Shown here: one piece after another, positions 9,366 to 19,203 of the stretch | Position numbering within the stretch: the stretch's first letter is position 1 | Layout: each line of letters starts with the position of its first letter | Source of the DNA: JBBRXJ01 sp038248505 | GTDB taxonomy: Bacteria; Bacteroidota; Bacteroidia; Bacteroidales; JBBRXJ01 | Assembly (NCBI GenBank): GCA_038248505.1 | Contig: JBBRXJ010000007.1 | Span: forward strand, 1-58,573 | DNA: 58,573 nucleotides | Direction: 5' to 3' | Made by a program: the position numbers and the translations under genes | The notes under the pieces: model-generated | Told to the model about the DNA's origin: nothing | Database searches by the model: none | What the model saw: only the letters and a program-made list of their open reading frames with translations

Positions 9366-10538
9366 ATGAATAAATTAGTAGTTCTAATTGCTTTAGCTTT
9401 AAATATATTCTTATTTTCTTGCAAAGAGTCCTCTGTTGATTCTTCAAAATCAAATATTGATAGCTCAAATGTTGATACGCTTGTTGTTAAAAAGATTGAC
9501 TCATCGGATATCTTTAAAATGATCTATTTGACTGATATAGCAAAGGTGATCTCGGGTATTCCGGTTGATAAAAAAAGTGATTTTCTTGATATTACCTTAT
9601 TAAAAGAATGGCAAGATTATAGAATAGTTACCGATGAAGGATGGGAGAAGTTTTTTAATCTTAGAAATAAAGTTGCTAAATGGAGTAAGGAGCAAATTGC
9701 ATCCAAAGTGAATAATTACGATACTGTTTTTTATCCTTTTAGCGGACCTGATATTTTATTCGCAACAACTATCTTTCCTAATGCCCGTCATTATTTTCTT
9801 GTTGGACTCGAAAAACCGGGTAATGTACCAGACTCTGCAGCGCTTTTTGATTTAAGATTAAAGGGTCGCTTGTTTTTATATAGAAAATCAATTAATGATG
9901 TTTTGAGTTATAGCTTTTTTAGAACAATAGATATGAATGTGGAATTATCTAATGATACCCTTGATGGTGTTACTCCCATTTTAATGATTTTTCTGGTACG
10001 CGCAAATAAAGAAGTTTTGGATATTTTCCCTGTACATCTCGCTGCTGATGGTTCTATTAATTCTAGTAATTTTCAGGTAAGTGATTCAATTAAAACTTTT
10101 GGAGTGCGTATTGTTTTTCGTGATGCAGGTGATACAACATTGCGATATTTGACTTATTTTTCAACCGATTTATCAAATATTGGATTACTTAACAACAGAC
10201 CTTTTCGAAAGTTTGTTGCTTCGCTGGATACTCGTTTTGTAACCTATCTTAAATCGGCATCTTTCCTTATGCACAAACCTTATTTTAGCATTATTCGAAA
10301 TGCCATTCTGCACCGTTCTGCTGTTATTTTGCAAGATGATTCTGGAATTTCATATAAATATTTTGATAATACTATTTGGGATATTTCATTATTTGGTTCT
10401 TATAATGGCCCCATTGATTTATTTGATAATCATTTTGAGGATGATTTGAAGGCAGCATATTCTAAACAGTCGAAACCACTTGGTTTTAGATTAGGTTATA
10501 ATCATAATTCAAATGTATTATTTGCGCTTAAAAAATGA
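9366..10538 (+). CDS. Lipoprotein of unknown function
   Basis: This 390-residue protein begins with a lipoprotein signal peptide: hydrophobic core LVVLIALALNIFLFS followed by Cys20 (lipobox LFSC), then a Ser/Asp-rich linker. The mature part carries YPFSGPDILFATTIFPNA near residue 120-137, a phrase I have seen in uncharacterised bacterial proteins, but I know no named domain. The start ATG at 9366 is fixed by the signal peptide. It overlaps the next gene by four bases (ATGA), so it is translationally coupled to the Nif3-like protein. Confidence 0.8.
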   Translation: MNKLVVLIALALNIFLFSCKESSVDSSKSNIDSSNVDTLVVKKIDSSDIFKMIYLTDIAKVISGIPVDKKSDFLDITLLKEWQDYRIVTDEGWEKFFNLRNKVAKWSKEQIASKVNNYDTVFYPFSGPDILFATTIFPNARHYFLVGLEKPGNVPDSAALFDLRLKGRLFLYRKSINDVLSYSFFRTIDMNVELSNDTLDGVTPILMIFLVRANKEVLDIFPVHLAADGSINSSNFQVSDSIKTFGVRIVFRDAGDTTLRYLTYFSTDLSNIGLLNNRPFRKFVASLDTRFVTYLKSASFLMHKPYFSIIRNAILHRSAVILQDDSGISYKYFDNTIWDISLFGSYNGPIDLFDNHFEDDLKAAYSKQSKPLGFRLGYNHNSNVLFALKK

Positions 10539-11638
10539 TTAAAATTTCAGAAATTATAGATGCATTTGATCAGTATGCTCCTTTTGCTTTACAGGAGAAT
10601 TATGATAATAGCGGCCTTTTGATTGGAGATAAAAATATAATAGTTAAATCGGCATTACTCTGTATTGATCTAATTGAGGAAGTTGTTGATGAAGCCATTA
10701 CTAGGAAGTGTGATATTATAATTTCTCATCATCCATTTATCTTTTCTGGAATAAAAAAAATAAACAGTTTAACAGATACTGGTCGTGTTATTCAAAAACT
10801 TATTAAAAATGACATTGCGGTTTTAGCAGTTCATACAAATTTAGATAATGCTTTTAAAGGGGTTAGTACTAAGTTAGCTTTAAAACTGGGTATTAAAAAT
10901 ATTTCCATTCTTTCGCCCTTACATGATAAGTTAAGTAAGTTAATTGTTTTTGTTCCAAATGAACATGCTGAAAGACTCCGTTCAGCCTTATTTCAATTAG
11001 GTGCTGGTAATATAGGAAATTATGATCGTTGTAGTTTTAATGTGGAAGGTGTTGGAACTTTTAGAGCAGGAGCGGGGGCTAATCCTTTTGTTGGTACAGT
11101 AAATGAACTACATACCGAGGCTGAAACGAGAATAGAAACTCTTTTTCCTAGCTTTTTGTCAATGCAAGTCGTTAACACAATTCGTAAGAATCATCCTTAT
11201 GAAGAACCCGCTTTTGATATTTTTCCTATTTCAAATGTCTTAACAGATGCAGGAGCTGGTGTTATCGGCGAATTTGAAACGCCTTTAACCGAGGAGGAAT
11301 TTCTTTGTCATATATCTAATACGCTTAAAATTAAATCGTTAAGACATACAAAGCGAATTGGCCATAACATTAAGAAAGTGGCACTTTGTGGTGGTTCAGG
11401 TGCTTCGTACTTACTAAATGCCTTAGCAGTAAGGGCAGATGCTTACATTTCGGCCGATTTTAAATACCATCAGTTTTTTGAGGCTGAAAATAAAATTTTG
11501 GTGGTAGATGCAGGTCACTTTGAAACAGAGCAGTTTACAACAGAAATTTTTTATGACCTTCTTATTGAAAAATTTCCTAAATTTGCAGTTCATTTTACCG
11601 AAACAATTACAAATCCAATTAATTATTATTCAAAATAA
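10535..11638 (+). CDS. Nif3-like dinuclear metal center hexameric protein
   Basis: NIF3/DUF34 family, 367 residues, in the long version with a PII/CutA-like insert (about 135-245) as in B. subtilis YqfO. Metal ligands are visible: His65-His66 in ISHHPF, His99 and Asp103 in HTNLD, and a C-terminal His/Glu pair in DAGHFETEQF. Relatives form hexameric toroids with two metals per subunit; the often-copied name 'GTP cyclohydrolase I type 2' is not proven. The start overlaps the lipoprotein stop, and the stop lies 2 bp before the next ATG, so the three genes form one tightly coupled unit. Confidence 0.9.
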   Translation: MIKISEIIDAFDQYAPFALQENYDNSGLLIGDKNIIVKSALLCIDLIEEVVDEAITRKCDIIISHHPFIFSGIKKINSLTDTGRVIQKLIKNDIAVLAVHTNLDNAFKGVSTKLALKLGIKNISILSPLHDKLSKLIVFVPNEHAERLRSALFQLGAGNIGNYDRCSFNVEGVGTFRAGAGANPFVGTVNELHTEAETRIETLFPSFLSMQVVNTIRKNHPYEEPAFDIFPISNVLTDAGAGVIGEFETPLTEEEFLCHISNTLKIKSLRHTKRIGHNIKKVALCGGSGASYLLNALAVRADAYISADFKYHQFFEAENKILVVDAGHFETEQFTTEIFYDLLIEKFPKFAVHFTETITNPINYYSK

Positions 11639-11640
11639 TA

Positions 11641-12419
11641 TGGCTGAAAAGACCAAAACGGCTGAAGTAGCAGAAGTATCTGTTGAAGATAAATTGAAGA
11701 CTTTATACAAGCTTCAAAGAGTTGATTCAGAGGTAGATAAAATAAAAACCTTACGTGGTGAATTACCGCTTGAAGTTCAAGATCTTGAAGATGATATCGC
11801 GGGTCTTGAAACACGTATGAAAAATCTGGAAGACGAATTAAAAAGTCTTGAGAAAATGATTGTAGAAAAGAAAGCTTCTATTGTTGAGTCTGTTGCATTA
11901 GTGAAAAAATATAAAGAGCAGCAAAATAATGTTCGTAATAATAGAGAGTTTGATAGTTTGTCAAAAGAAATTGAATTTCAAAACCTTGAAGTTGAGTTGA
12001 GTGACAAAAAAATCAAGGAGTTTACCATAATGATTAAAGAAAAGAAAGAAACGATTTCTGAATCAAAAAAGGTAATTACTGAACGTAAAGAAGACTTAGA
12101 GCACAAGAAAGGTGAACTTGACGATATTGTTAAAGATACCAAAAAGGAAGAAGAAGATCAAGTGCGTTCATCAAAAGACTTTGAAAAGTTAATTGAACCA
12201 CGGCTCATGCAAGCTTATAAACGCATTCGCAAAAATGCAAGAAATGGTCTTGCTGTTGTTCCTGTACAGCGTGATGCCTGCGGTGGTTGTTTTAATAAAA
12301 TTCCACCTCAACGACAATTAGATATTCGTTCACGACGCAAAATTATTGTTTGCGAGTATTGTGGTAGAGTGCTCGTTGATATTGAGCTTGCTGATGAAAT
12401 AGATAAAAGTTTTAAATAA
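11641..12419 (+). CDS. Zinc-ribbon coiled-coil protein (zf-RING_7 type)
   Basis: This 259-residue protein has a long charged coiled coil (about 20-195) followed by a C-terminal C4 zinc ribbon: CGGC, then EYC inside CEYCG. This is the CT398/zf-RING_7 family. Chlamydial CT398 was reported to bind sigma-54 and type III secretion parts; no equivalent is known here. I choose the ATG at 11641 rather than an upstream extension in the same frame, because the extension lies wholly inside the Nif3-like gene. Together with the Nif3-like gene it forms a pair common across bacteria. A strong terminator follows. Confidence 0.9.
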
Positions 12420-12420
12420 A

Positions 12421-12454
12421 ATATAAAGCCCTTCATTTCCGAAGGGCTTTATAT
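12421..12454. terminator. Bidirectional intrinsic terminator
   Basis: A perfect 14-bp inverted repeat (ATATAAAGCCCTTC and its complement) with the 6-nt loop ATTTCC starts just after the zinc-ribbon stop codon. It separates the rightward M23/Nif3 run from the leftward gene ending at 12546 and can serve both. Confidence 0.85.
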
Positions 12455-12545
12455 TATGCTATTTATTGTGGCTTGTTCTTTTTCGTTTTTGTTATTAAAT
12501 AAAATTTTTGAAATCAACCATCAATATTATACTTTAAGCAATACA

Positions 12546-13079
12546 TTATTCTTTCATTCTCTCTGCTAGCATTGCAAGATATAACTCTAATTGTTTACGT
12601 TGGTTTTCATTATAAGCAGAGAGGCTAATACCCGGATATTTTGCAATTCCTTTTGTCATTCTTTGATAGAAAAAGATTTCTGCTTTCAGCTTAAAGAAAG
12701 AGCTTTTAATCTCTGCCTTTACAAAACTTGATTTAGGAATTTCAATGGCATGTCGTTTGCTTTTAAAACCTCGTAATGAATAATAACGAATATCCATTTT
12801 TTGTGCTTCGTCGCTAAAAAATAAATACTGATAATTTAAAAAATAACGGTATATGGTAATGCCGAGATAGGTAGCTACCAATATGCAAACTAGATGATAT
12901 TTATTAAAACCAAGGAAACTCCAATTGTACGAGAGCCCTACAAGTGCTACGATTAATACGGATATTAGAATTATAATATAAAGTAAATCCCATTTTTTAA
13001 TGGAAATGGCTTTTGAACTATTATCTATTGTCATCGAAATATTATTGTGTTTGTTTTGCTTATTGAAAATGTATTTCAC
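12546..13079 (-). CDS. Small membrane protein of unknown function
   Basis: This 177-residue protein has two adjacent hydrophobic segments (about 32-50 and 60-80) and then a basic cytoplasmic-looking domain of about 95 residues containing GFKSKRHAIEIPKSSFVKAE. The layout resembles bacterial PH-like membrane proteins (two helices plus a small beta domain), but I cannot confirm this. It lies 30 bp downstream of tadA on the same strand, so it may share its transcript. Confidence 0.65.
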   Translation of the reverse strand: MKYIFNKQNKHNNISMTIDNSSKAISIKKWDLLYIIILISVLIVALVGLSYNWSFLGFNKYHLVCILVATYLGITIYRYFLNYQYLFFSDEAQKMDIRYYSLRGFKSKRHAIEIPKSSFVKAEIKSSFFKLKAEIFFYQRMTKGIAKYPGISLSAYNENQRKQLELYLAMLAERMKE

Positions 13080-13109
13080 CTATATCTTGTAATTTTGGCT
13101 ATGTTTTCT

Positions 13110-13568
13110 TTAGTTTTCTCCTTTTCGTTTCATCATAAAATAGTCTCGCATTAATTTGGCGCATTCTTGCTCCATTACTCCTGACATCACTTCGGTTTTA
13201 GGATGTAGGACCCCTTGTATCAACTTAGAAAACCCTCTTTTTTCATCCCTTGCACCAAAAACAATACGTCCAATTTGGGTCCAATATAATGCCCCGGCGC
13301 ACATAGTGCATGGTTCAATTGTAACGTATAGTACACAGTCGGATAAATATTTTCCTCCAATATAATCAGATGCGGCAGTAATAGATAGCATTTCAGCATG
13401 TGCTGTAACATCATTTAAGCGCTCAGTTAAATTGTGCGCTCGTGCAATAATTCTTCCATTGCATACTACCACCGCACCAATTGGAACCTCATCTTCTTCA
13501 AAAGCTATTTTTGCTTCTTTTAAAGCCTCTTTCATATAGTATTCATCACCTAAAATATCGTGTTCCAT
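13110..13568 (-). CDS. tadA: tRNA adenosine(34) deaminase / nucleoside deaminase
   Basis: Cytidine-deaminase-fold enzyme, 152 residues. The zinc and proton-shuttle residues are intact: His57 and Glu59 in HAE, Cys87 and Cys90 in PCTMC. Length and the VPIGAVVV and HNLTE motifs fit TadA, which converts A34 of tRNA-Arg(ACG) to inosine. A guanine deaminase-like specificity is possible but less likely. It diverges from aspS; the two starts are 75 bp apart. Confidence 0.88.
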   Translation of the reverse strand: MEHDILGDEYYMKEALKEAKIAFEEDEVPIGAVVVCNGRIIARAHNLTERLNDVTAHAEMLSITAASDYIGGKYLSDCVLYVTIEPCTMCAGALYWTQIGRIVFGARDEKRGFSKLIQGVLHPKTEVMSGVMEQECAKLMRDYFMMKRKGEN

Positions 13569-13643
13569 ATTAGTGTTTTACCAATGCCTATTCGTACTTT
13601 CAAAATGTTTGATTACCTTCGCAAGATACAAAAAATATCAATT

Positions 13644-15398
13644 ATGTTTAGGACAAATACATGTGGTGAGCTTACCATAAAAAACGCGGGTAGCACCGTA
13701 ATATTAGCCGGATGGGTACAACGTTCAAGAGACCTTGGCGGAATGACTTTTGTTGATTTACGTGATAGGTATGGCATTACACAACTAATTTTTAATATGG
13801 ATGTGAATGCTGGTCTTTGTGTTGAAGCACGTAAGCTTGGTCGTGAATTTGTAATTCAAGTTACGGGTAAGGTGGCTGAACGTAGTAATAAAAACGCCAA
13901 TATGGCTACCGGGGATATTGAGCTTATTGTTGATTCGCTTACCATACTTAATACAGCTCAAATACCTCCATTTACCATTGAAGACGAGTCGGATGGTGGT
14001 GATGAGATACGTATGAAATATCGTTATCTCGATTTGCGTCGTAATTGTATTCGTCAAAATCTTATTCTTCGTCATAGAGTAGCACAAGAAGCGCGTAAAT
14101 ATTTATCAAATCAAGATTTTCTCGAAATAGAGACGCCCTTTCTTATAAAATCAACTCCAGAGGGTGCACGTGATTTTGTGGTTCCTAGTCGAATTCATCA
14201 TGGTGAGTTTTACGCTTTGCCGCAATCGCCTCAAACATTTAAGCAGCTGTTGATGGTGGCTGGATATGATCGTTATTTTCAGGTAGTAAAATGCTTCCGC
14301 GACGAAGATTTGCGTGCTGATCGTCAACCTGAATTTACCCAGATTGATTGCGAAATGTCCTTTATTCATCAGGAAGATATTTTAAATATGTTTGAAGGTT
14401 TTATTAAGCATTTATTACGTGAGGTAAAATCGGTGAATATTTTTGAAAACTTTCCTCGTATTACCTATGCTGAAGCCATGTCAAAATACGGATCAGATAA
14501 ACCTGATTTACGTTTTGGAATGGAGATTCATGAATTAACATCACTTGCAAAAGGTCATAATTTTAAGGTGTTTGATGATGTTGCGTACATTGGTGGTATT
14601 AATGCAGAAGCTTGTGCAAATTGGTCACGCAAACAACTTGATGAATTAACTGAGTTTGTAGTTCGACCTCAGATTGGTGCAAAAGGTTTAGTGTACATTA
14701 AATATAATGAGGATGGTTCATTTAAATCATCTGTTGATAAGTTCTTTAATGCTGATGATCTTAAGAAGTTTGCTGCCGTTTTTAATGCACAAGCGGGTGA
14801 CCTTATTCTTATTCTTGCGGGTGATATTTCAAAAACACTTTCTGCTTTAGGTGATTTGCGTCTCGAAATGGCCAATAGGCTAAATTTAAAAGACAAAGCG
14901 CGTTTTGTGCCTTTGTGGGTTATTGATTTTCCATTATTGGAGTATAATGCTGAAGGTAATCGCTACTATGCTATGCATCACCCTTTTACCTCGCCAAAAT
15001 TAGAGGATGTTTCTTTCTTTGATACGGATCCAAGCAGGATACGAGCCAATGCGTATGACATGGTAATTAATGGAGTTGAAATAGGTGGTGGTTCCATTCG
15101 AATCTATAATCGTCAATTACAAGAGAAAATGTTTGAGACGCTTGGTTTCACTCCAGAGGAGGCAAAAAAACAATTTGGTTTTTTACTTGAGGCCTTTCAA
15201 TATGGTGCTCCTCCGCATGGTGGTATAGCTTTCGGTTTTGATCGTTTGGTTTCCCTCTTTGCGGGCCTCGATTCAATACGCGATGTTATTGCTTTTCCTA
15301 AAAATAATTCCGGAAAAGATACCATGATTAATGCTCCAGATAGTATATCGCAAGAGCAACTTAATGAGCTTTTTATCGCCATTAAAAAGGAGGCATGA
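13644..15398 (+). CDS. aspS: Aspartate--tRNA ligase
   Basis: Class II aspartyl-tRNA synthetase, 584 residues from the ATG at 13644 (MFRTNTCGEL). A longer frame to 13560 exists, but its extra residues are unlike the family. The order is the anticodon-binding OB fold, catalytic core with PQSPQ and motif 2 FRDEDLRADRQPEFTQ (near residue 217), a GAD insertion, and motif 3 with GIAFGFDRL (near 526). The OB fold has the RDLG phrase with Leu, where non-discriminating enzymes often have His, which suggests it charges only tRNA-Asp. A TACCTTCG box at 13613-13620 (one mismatch to TAnnTTTG) may be its promoter. Confidence 0.97.
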   Translation: MFRTNTCGELTIKNAGSTVILAGWVQRSRDLGGMTFVDLRDRYGITQLIFNMDVNAGLCVEARKLGREFVIQVTGKVAERSNKNANMATGDIELIVDSLTILNTAQIPPFTIEDESDGGDEIRMKYRYLDLRRNCIRQNLILRHRVAQEARKYLSNQDFLEIETPFLIKSTPEGARDFVVPSRIHHGEFYALPQSPQTFKQLLMVAGYDRYFQVVKCFRDEDLRADRQPEFTQIDCEMSFIHQEDILNMFEGFIKHLLREVKSVNIFENFPRITYAEAMSKYGSDKPDLRFGMEIHELTSLAKGHNFKVFDDVAYIGGINAEACANWSRKQLDELTEFVVRPQIGAKGLVYIKYNEDGSFKSSVDKFFNADDLKKFAAVFNAQAGDLILILAGDISKTLSALGDLRLEMANRLNLKDKARFVPLWVIDFPLLEYNAEGNRYYAMHHPFTSPKLEDVSFFDTDPSRIRANAYDMVINGVEIGGGSIRIYNRQLQEKMFETLGFTPEEAKKQFGFLLEAFQYGAPPHGGIAFGFDRLVSLFAGLDSIRDVIAFPKNNSGKDTMINAPDSISQEQLNELFIAIKKEA

Positions 15399-15429
15399 TA
15401 TTTGTACCCTGTCTTAAAAATGATAGGTA

Positions 15430-17607
15430 ATGGAAGTTCGAAATACATTAATTGAGTTTAATATTATTGTTGATTTGATATTAAACCGTCATGTTGCAGA
15501 AGCGCTTAAAAAACTGAAGGCCATTGCTACATTGCAGGGTGATGGTGGGGTTCTTGATAGCCTTACTATTCACGAAAGTAATTACCAAAATATTCTCAAG
15601 TATTCGTTTACAAGCATTGTTGATCCTGAGCGTGAAAAGATTTATAAACAATTATTGGTAAGTCTTCTTGAATGTGCTGATCGATTAATGCAAGTACAAA
15701 TAATTGGAAGGATTAATGAACATAATTCTTCTTTAATAAAGTCTTTTATATCAGGCCTATATTTTCGTGAACAACTGCTTGATTCGTACTTGAATTTATT
15801 TAAGAACAATCTCTCGTCAGTGAATATTGACAAGGATTTTAATGTTGATGATCTTTTCAATTTACTACTTCATACTGATCGTTTTGGAGAACGCGAAAAA
15901 GATCTTGTAACTTTAGTTTTTCAAAATACAAGCATATCATGGTATGTGAAGGCGCAGCTTATTGGTGCCGTATCATTGAGTTTACAGCGTTATTTTGATG
16001 TTGCTAAATTTAATATTTTAATGGATTGTGTAAATGAACATGAAAATGTAATTTGGCATAGAGCTTTGGTAGCTTTGGTTATTGCCTGTATTCAATACGA
16101 GCGTCGCATTGAACTTTACCCTGCTTTGCTTTATAGAATAATGGCTTATAAAGGGAATAACGAAATTGAAAAGAATGTTGAGTTAATTGTAATACAGATT
16201 TTAAGAGCCCGCGATACGGAGAAGATTAGTCGTAAGTTCCGTGAAGAGATTATCCCCGAGGTTGAAAAATTGCGTCCGAAGATTACCGAGAGAATGAAAT
16301 TGGATGATATTCTATCTGAAAATATGTTTGAGGAAGAAAATCCTGAATGGCAAAATTTTTTTCAGGATACTCCAGGTTTGTATGATAAAATGGAGCAAAT
16401 TAGTAAACTGCAGCAGGAAGGGGCCGATGTCTTTATTACTGCTTTCGGACAGCTTAAACATTTTGCATTTTTTAATACACTTTCAAATTGGCATGTGCCT
16501 TTTTATAAGGACAACCAAGAAGTGCGACAAGCGCTTGTTTCAATTGACCCATCAAAACTCAATCCCTTTCTTGAAGTGATGGCCGCTTCAAATATGTTGT
16601 GTAATTCTGATAAATATTCGCTTTGTTTAAATACCGCATTGGTGCCAGATGTGCAACGAAATATGATGTTTGACGTGTTTAAGATGGAGATGCAAGCAAT
16701 GTCTGAGTTAAACGAGCAAGATCATTTAATAAATACATTCTCGGCAGCTAAAGAAATATACAAGACGTATATTCAGGATTTGTATCGTTTCTCAAATTTC
16801 TATCCGAATAACAGTCGTTTTTATAATGTATTTGATAAACCTTTTAGCTTGCATAATAGTTTGTTTTTATCATATATAACAGATAGCGAGAACATTAAGA
16901 GAAATATTGCTGAGTATTTATTTGAGAAGACCTATTATGCTGAAGCTAAACTAATTTATGCTGATTTGATTAAAGTTAAACCAGAAGTTGAGTTAATAGA
17001 GAAGTGTGCTTATTGTTATCAGAAATTAAAAGAGTATCAAACGGCATTAGATTTTTATGATCAAGTGGCTCTTTATAGCGATTTAAAAGTATTTCATTTC
17101 AAGAATATGGCTTATTGCTATAGGCGCTTGAGGGATTACAACTCAGCAATCGGTCTTTTGCAGCGAATTGAGAAAGACTATCCTGACGATTTACAAAATT
17201 TGGTGAGTTTGGGATATAGCCTACTTGATCAAGATAAATACTCTGAAGCTCTTGCATATTTCTATAAAGTTGAGTACTTATCTCCTGAAAATCATAATGT
17301 AAAAAGATATATTGGGCGAATTTCATTCCTTATGGGAAAACATGACGATGCACTAAAATATTACCATAAATTAGAGGAGATAGGTATCTTGAAAGGAAGC
17401 GATTGCATGAATCAGGCTCATGTGAATTGGTGTTTAGGAAATCATTCCGCAGCATTAAATTCGTATCAGAAGGCAATGGCATTGCTCGGTAATAAGCAGT
17501 TTGTTGCTGAAATACAAACTGATGAGGGTCACTTATTGCGTCAAGGCATTCATAAAATGGATATCCCTTTACTAATGGATATTTTGCTTTCTCCCCTTCA
17601 AATTTAA
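15430..17607 (+). CDS. Large tetratricopeptide-repeat protein
   Basis: This 725-residue protein lies 31 bp after aspS. The N-terminal two thirds is alpha-helical and not recognised; the last third (about 500-690) holds TPR-like repeats such as AEAKLIYADLIKVKPE and SEALAYFYKVEYLSPE. There is no signal peptide, so it is probably cytoplasmic. Proteins of this size and plan are common in Bacteroidota with no known function. TPRs normally mediate protein binding. It is probably co-transcribed with aspS, although nothing suggests a link to aminoacylation. Confidence 0.8.
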   Translation: MEVRNTLIEFNIIVDLILNRHVAEALKKLKAIATLQGDGGVLDSLTIHESNYQNILKYSFTSIVDPEREKIYKQLLVSLLECADRLMQVQIIGRINEHNSSLIKSFISGLYFREQLLDSYLNLFKNNLSSVNIDKDFNVDDLFNLLLHTDRFGEREKDLVTLVFQNTSISWYVKAQLIGAVSLSLQRYFDVAKFNILMDCVNEHENVIWHRALVALVIACIQYERRIELYPALLYRIMAYKGNNEIEKNVELIVIQILRARDTEKISRKFREEIIPEVEKLRPKITERMKLDDILSENMFEEENPEWQNFFQDTPGLYDKMEQISKLQQEGADVFITAFGQLKHFAFFNTLSNWHVPFYKDNQEVRQALVSIDPSKLNPFLEVMAASNMLCNSDKYSLCLNTALVPDVQRNMMFDVFKMEMQAMSELNEQDHLINTFSAAKEIYKTYIQDLYRFSNFYPNNSRFYNVFDKPFSLHNSLFLSYITDSENIKRNIAEYLFEKTYYAEAKLIYADLIKVKPEVELIEKCAYCYQKLKEYQTALDFYDQVALYSDLKVFHFKNMAYCYRRLRDYNSAIGLLQRIEKDYPDDLQNLVSLGYSLLDQDKYSEALAYFYKVEYLSPENHNVKRYIGRISFLMGKHDDALKYYHKLEEIGILKGSDCMNQAHVNWCLGNHSAALNSYQKAMALLGNKQFVAEIQTDEGHLLRQGIHKMDIPLLMDILLSPLQI

Positions 17608-17683
17608 TACTGCCTTTTAAAGCATCAATTTATGCTGCGACAGATATAATTGTATTTAATTAATATGTTGATATCCAAAACTA

Positions 17684-17691
17684 TATATTTG
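17684..17691 (+). promoter_or_regulatory. Candidate -7 box upstream of the surface locus
   Basis: TATATTTG, a full match to TAnnTTTG. The nearest TTG upstream (17668-17670) is only 13 bp away, shorter than the usual distance, so this remains tentative. Confidence 0.3.
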
Positions 17692-18002
17692 CAGTAAAAC
17701 AGATTGAGTGAATTAAGCAGAATCAATTAATATTCATTTCTAGTGTAAAATTATGGGGAATCAATATTTTATTGACAGTTTGCAAAAATAGTTAGCAGGC
17801 TATTCCCTCATCTGTAGTGGCGGACGACTGTCATTGTAGTACGTTGTATTCTTTTGTGTTAAAAGTAGTGTAAAATTATTATATGTTAAACACAATAAAA
17901 TCAGACAATTACTTTATTGTCGCATGCTAAATGCAATATTCGTTGTATATTATTTTTTGATTGATTGAAACCTTTAACGTAACTTTCAAGTATAAATCAT
18001 CA

Positions 18003-18047
18003 TATAAAAAAAACTGAAGGTGATCTAAATCATCTTATTTTTTTTAA
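18003..18047 (+). terminator. Terminator-like hairpin in the leader
   Basis: An A run, the arm AAGGTGAT, a short CTAA loop, the arm ATCATCTT (one G-U pair) and a run of eight T. The shape is that of an intrinsic terminator, 85 bp before the start codon at 18133. It could end read-through from the TPR gene or act as an attenuator in the leader. Confidence 0.45.
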
Positions 18048-18132
18048 AAGCAAACTTTAATTATAATTTTGAATTATCCAACACAAAACCAAATAGCGAA
18101 AAACGAGTGAAGTATTTAAACAATTAAATTAA

Positions 18133-19095
18133 ATGATTATGAAAACAAAAAATCTATTTCGTATCCTTATTGGATCAATTTTTATGGTTGCTGCTAGTTC
18201 TGCTTTCGGACAAAGTTCACCATATCTGCAAATGACTGCGGCTCCAAATACCATTGACTCTGTAACCGCTGGTGTAGCAATTCCTTTCTTTGTAATGCCT
18301 GATCCAATTTTGAATGATGCATTCCTAGGTATTTATGCCCCAGCAAGTACAAATGTGGTAAATAATTTAGAGTCATCATGGACATGGTTAAAAGGTGCAA
18401 CAACTCCTGCTGGTACTGTAATTACTCAAGCAATTGCAAATGCTCCTTATGTAACTATTAATTTTGTTGATAATGCTGCTGCTCATGATACGATTCTCGT
18501 ATATGAAACATCAAAAGCGCCAGCAGGTTGCGTTGGTGATACTAGCATGGTAATTGTCAGTGTTGTTCCGGCACCTAGTTTTATTGTTAGTAACAATGCC
18601 CTTACGGATACAGTTTACTATTGCGATGGTATTGCTCCTCAAGATTTAAGTTTGGATGCAGTTACAAACAATGGTGTTGCTGGGGGTTTCTTAAAATTAC
18701 GTTTTGACTATCGTATTGCTAACTTGAACTCAGCTCAAACAGCTATTTCTGTTACAATAAAATCAACAAATGATACAATTGTTAGTATTCCGCTTTCAAA
18801 TGGTGTTAATGTTGATCTGTTGGCTTTGTATCCATTTGAAGCTATTAACGGTGAAATTACTGAGTACGTATTTGCTTTCGATAATACACTAAGTGCAGCT
18901 ACCCAAAATGGTATTAGCGATAGAATTTCTCGTAAATCAAACTTTTTAGCACTTACCGATAAAACGGGTGCTACAAATACAGAGTATACCTATTATGCTG
19001 CAACAGCATCTATAAATAGCCATAAAGTTGTTAGAGTGTTCCCTAAACCAAATACTGGAACAATCTACTTTATACCTAACAATTTCAATAACTAA
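18133..19095 (+). CDS. Exported surface-locus protein of unknown function
   Basis: This 320-residue protein has a clear signal peptide ending SSAFGQ. The ATG at 18139 is an equally good start. The mature part is rich in Ala, Thr, Asn and Val, has few Cys, and reads as beta-rich (for example ISVTIKSTNDTIVSIPLSNG). Its C-terminus has VVRVFPKPNTGTIYFIP, which faintly resembles the start of a T9SS type A sorting domain but is too short to be one. It has a long leader and its own terminator before the T9SS genes, a pattern typical of an abundant product. I infer a surface structural or substrate protein; no family is recognised. Confidence 0.75.
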   Translation: MIMKTKNLFRILIGSIFMVAASSAFGQSSPYLQMTAAPNTIDSVTAGVAIPFFVMPDPILNDAFLGIYAPASTNVVNNLESSWTWLKGATTPAGTVITQAIANAPYVTINFVDNAAAHDTILVYETSKAPAGCVGDTSMVIVSVVPAPSFIVSNNALTDTVYYCDGIAPQDLSLDAVTNNGVAGGFLKLRFDYRIANLNSAQTAISVTIKSTNDTIVSIPLSNGVNVDLLALYPFEAINGEITEYVFAFDNTLSAATQNGISDRISRKSNFLALTDKTGATNTEYTYYAATASINSHKVVRVFPKPNTGTIYFIPNNFNN

Positions 19096-19107
19096 GATTT
19101 TTATTAA

Positions 19108-19145
19108 GGGTCGCATCTTTCGCGCGGTGCGATCCTTTTTTCTTT
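19108..19145 (+). terminator. Intrinsic terminator after the exported protein
   Basis: GGGTCGCA at 19108-19115 pairs with TGCGATCC at 19128-19135 (one G-U pair), followed by a T-rich tract. It lies 12 bp after the stop at 19095 and separates the exported protein from the four T9SS-related genes. Partial read-through would give high expression of the first gene and lower expression of the rest. Confidence 0.75.
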
Positions 19146-19203
19146 TTAGGTTTTGTGTGTATGGATGATTTTGAATGATAAACATTCTTAATCTCTTTTC
19201 TAT

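Larger units (their letters stand above)
17608..18132. other. Long untranslated leader of the surface locus
   Basis: This 525-bp stretch has no protein-like frame. It holds a TATATTTG box at 17684-17691 (Bacteroidota -7 consensus), a 14-bp direct repeat TAGTGTAAAATTAT at 17741-17754 and 17866-17879, and a terminator-like hairpin at 18003-18047. If transcription begins near 17700 the 5' untranslated region is over 400 nt, room for regulation or a small RNA. Confidence 0.5.

Noticed and set aside
11508..11640. N-terminal extension of the zinc-ribbon protein
   Set aside because: It lies within the Nif3-like gene in another frame; the ATG at 11641 follows directly after that stop.
13560..13643. 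N-terminal extension of aspS
   Set aside because: The extra 28 residues are unlike AspRS N-termini; the family alignment begins at MFRTNTCGEL (13644).
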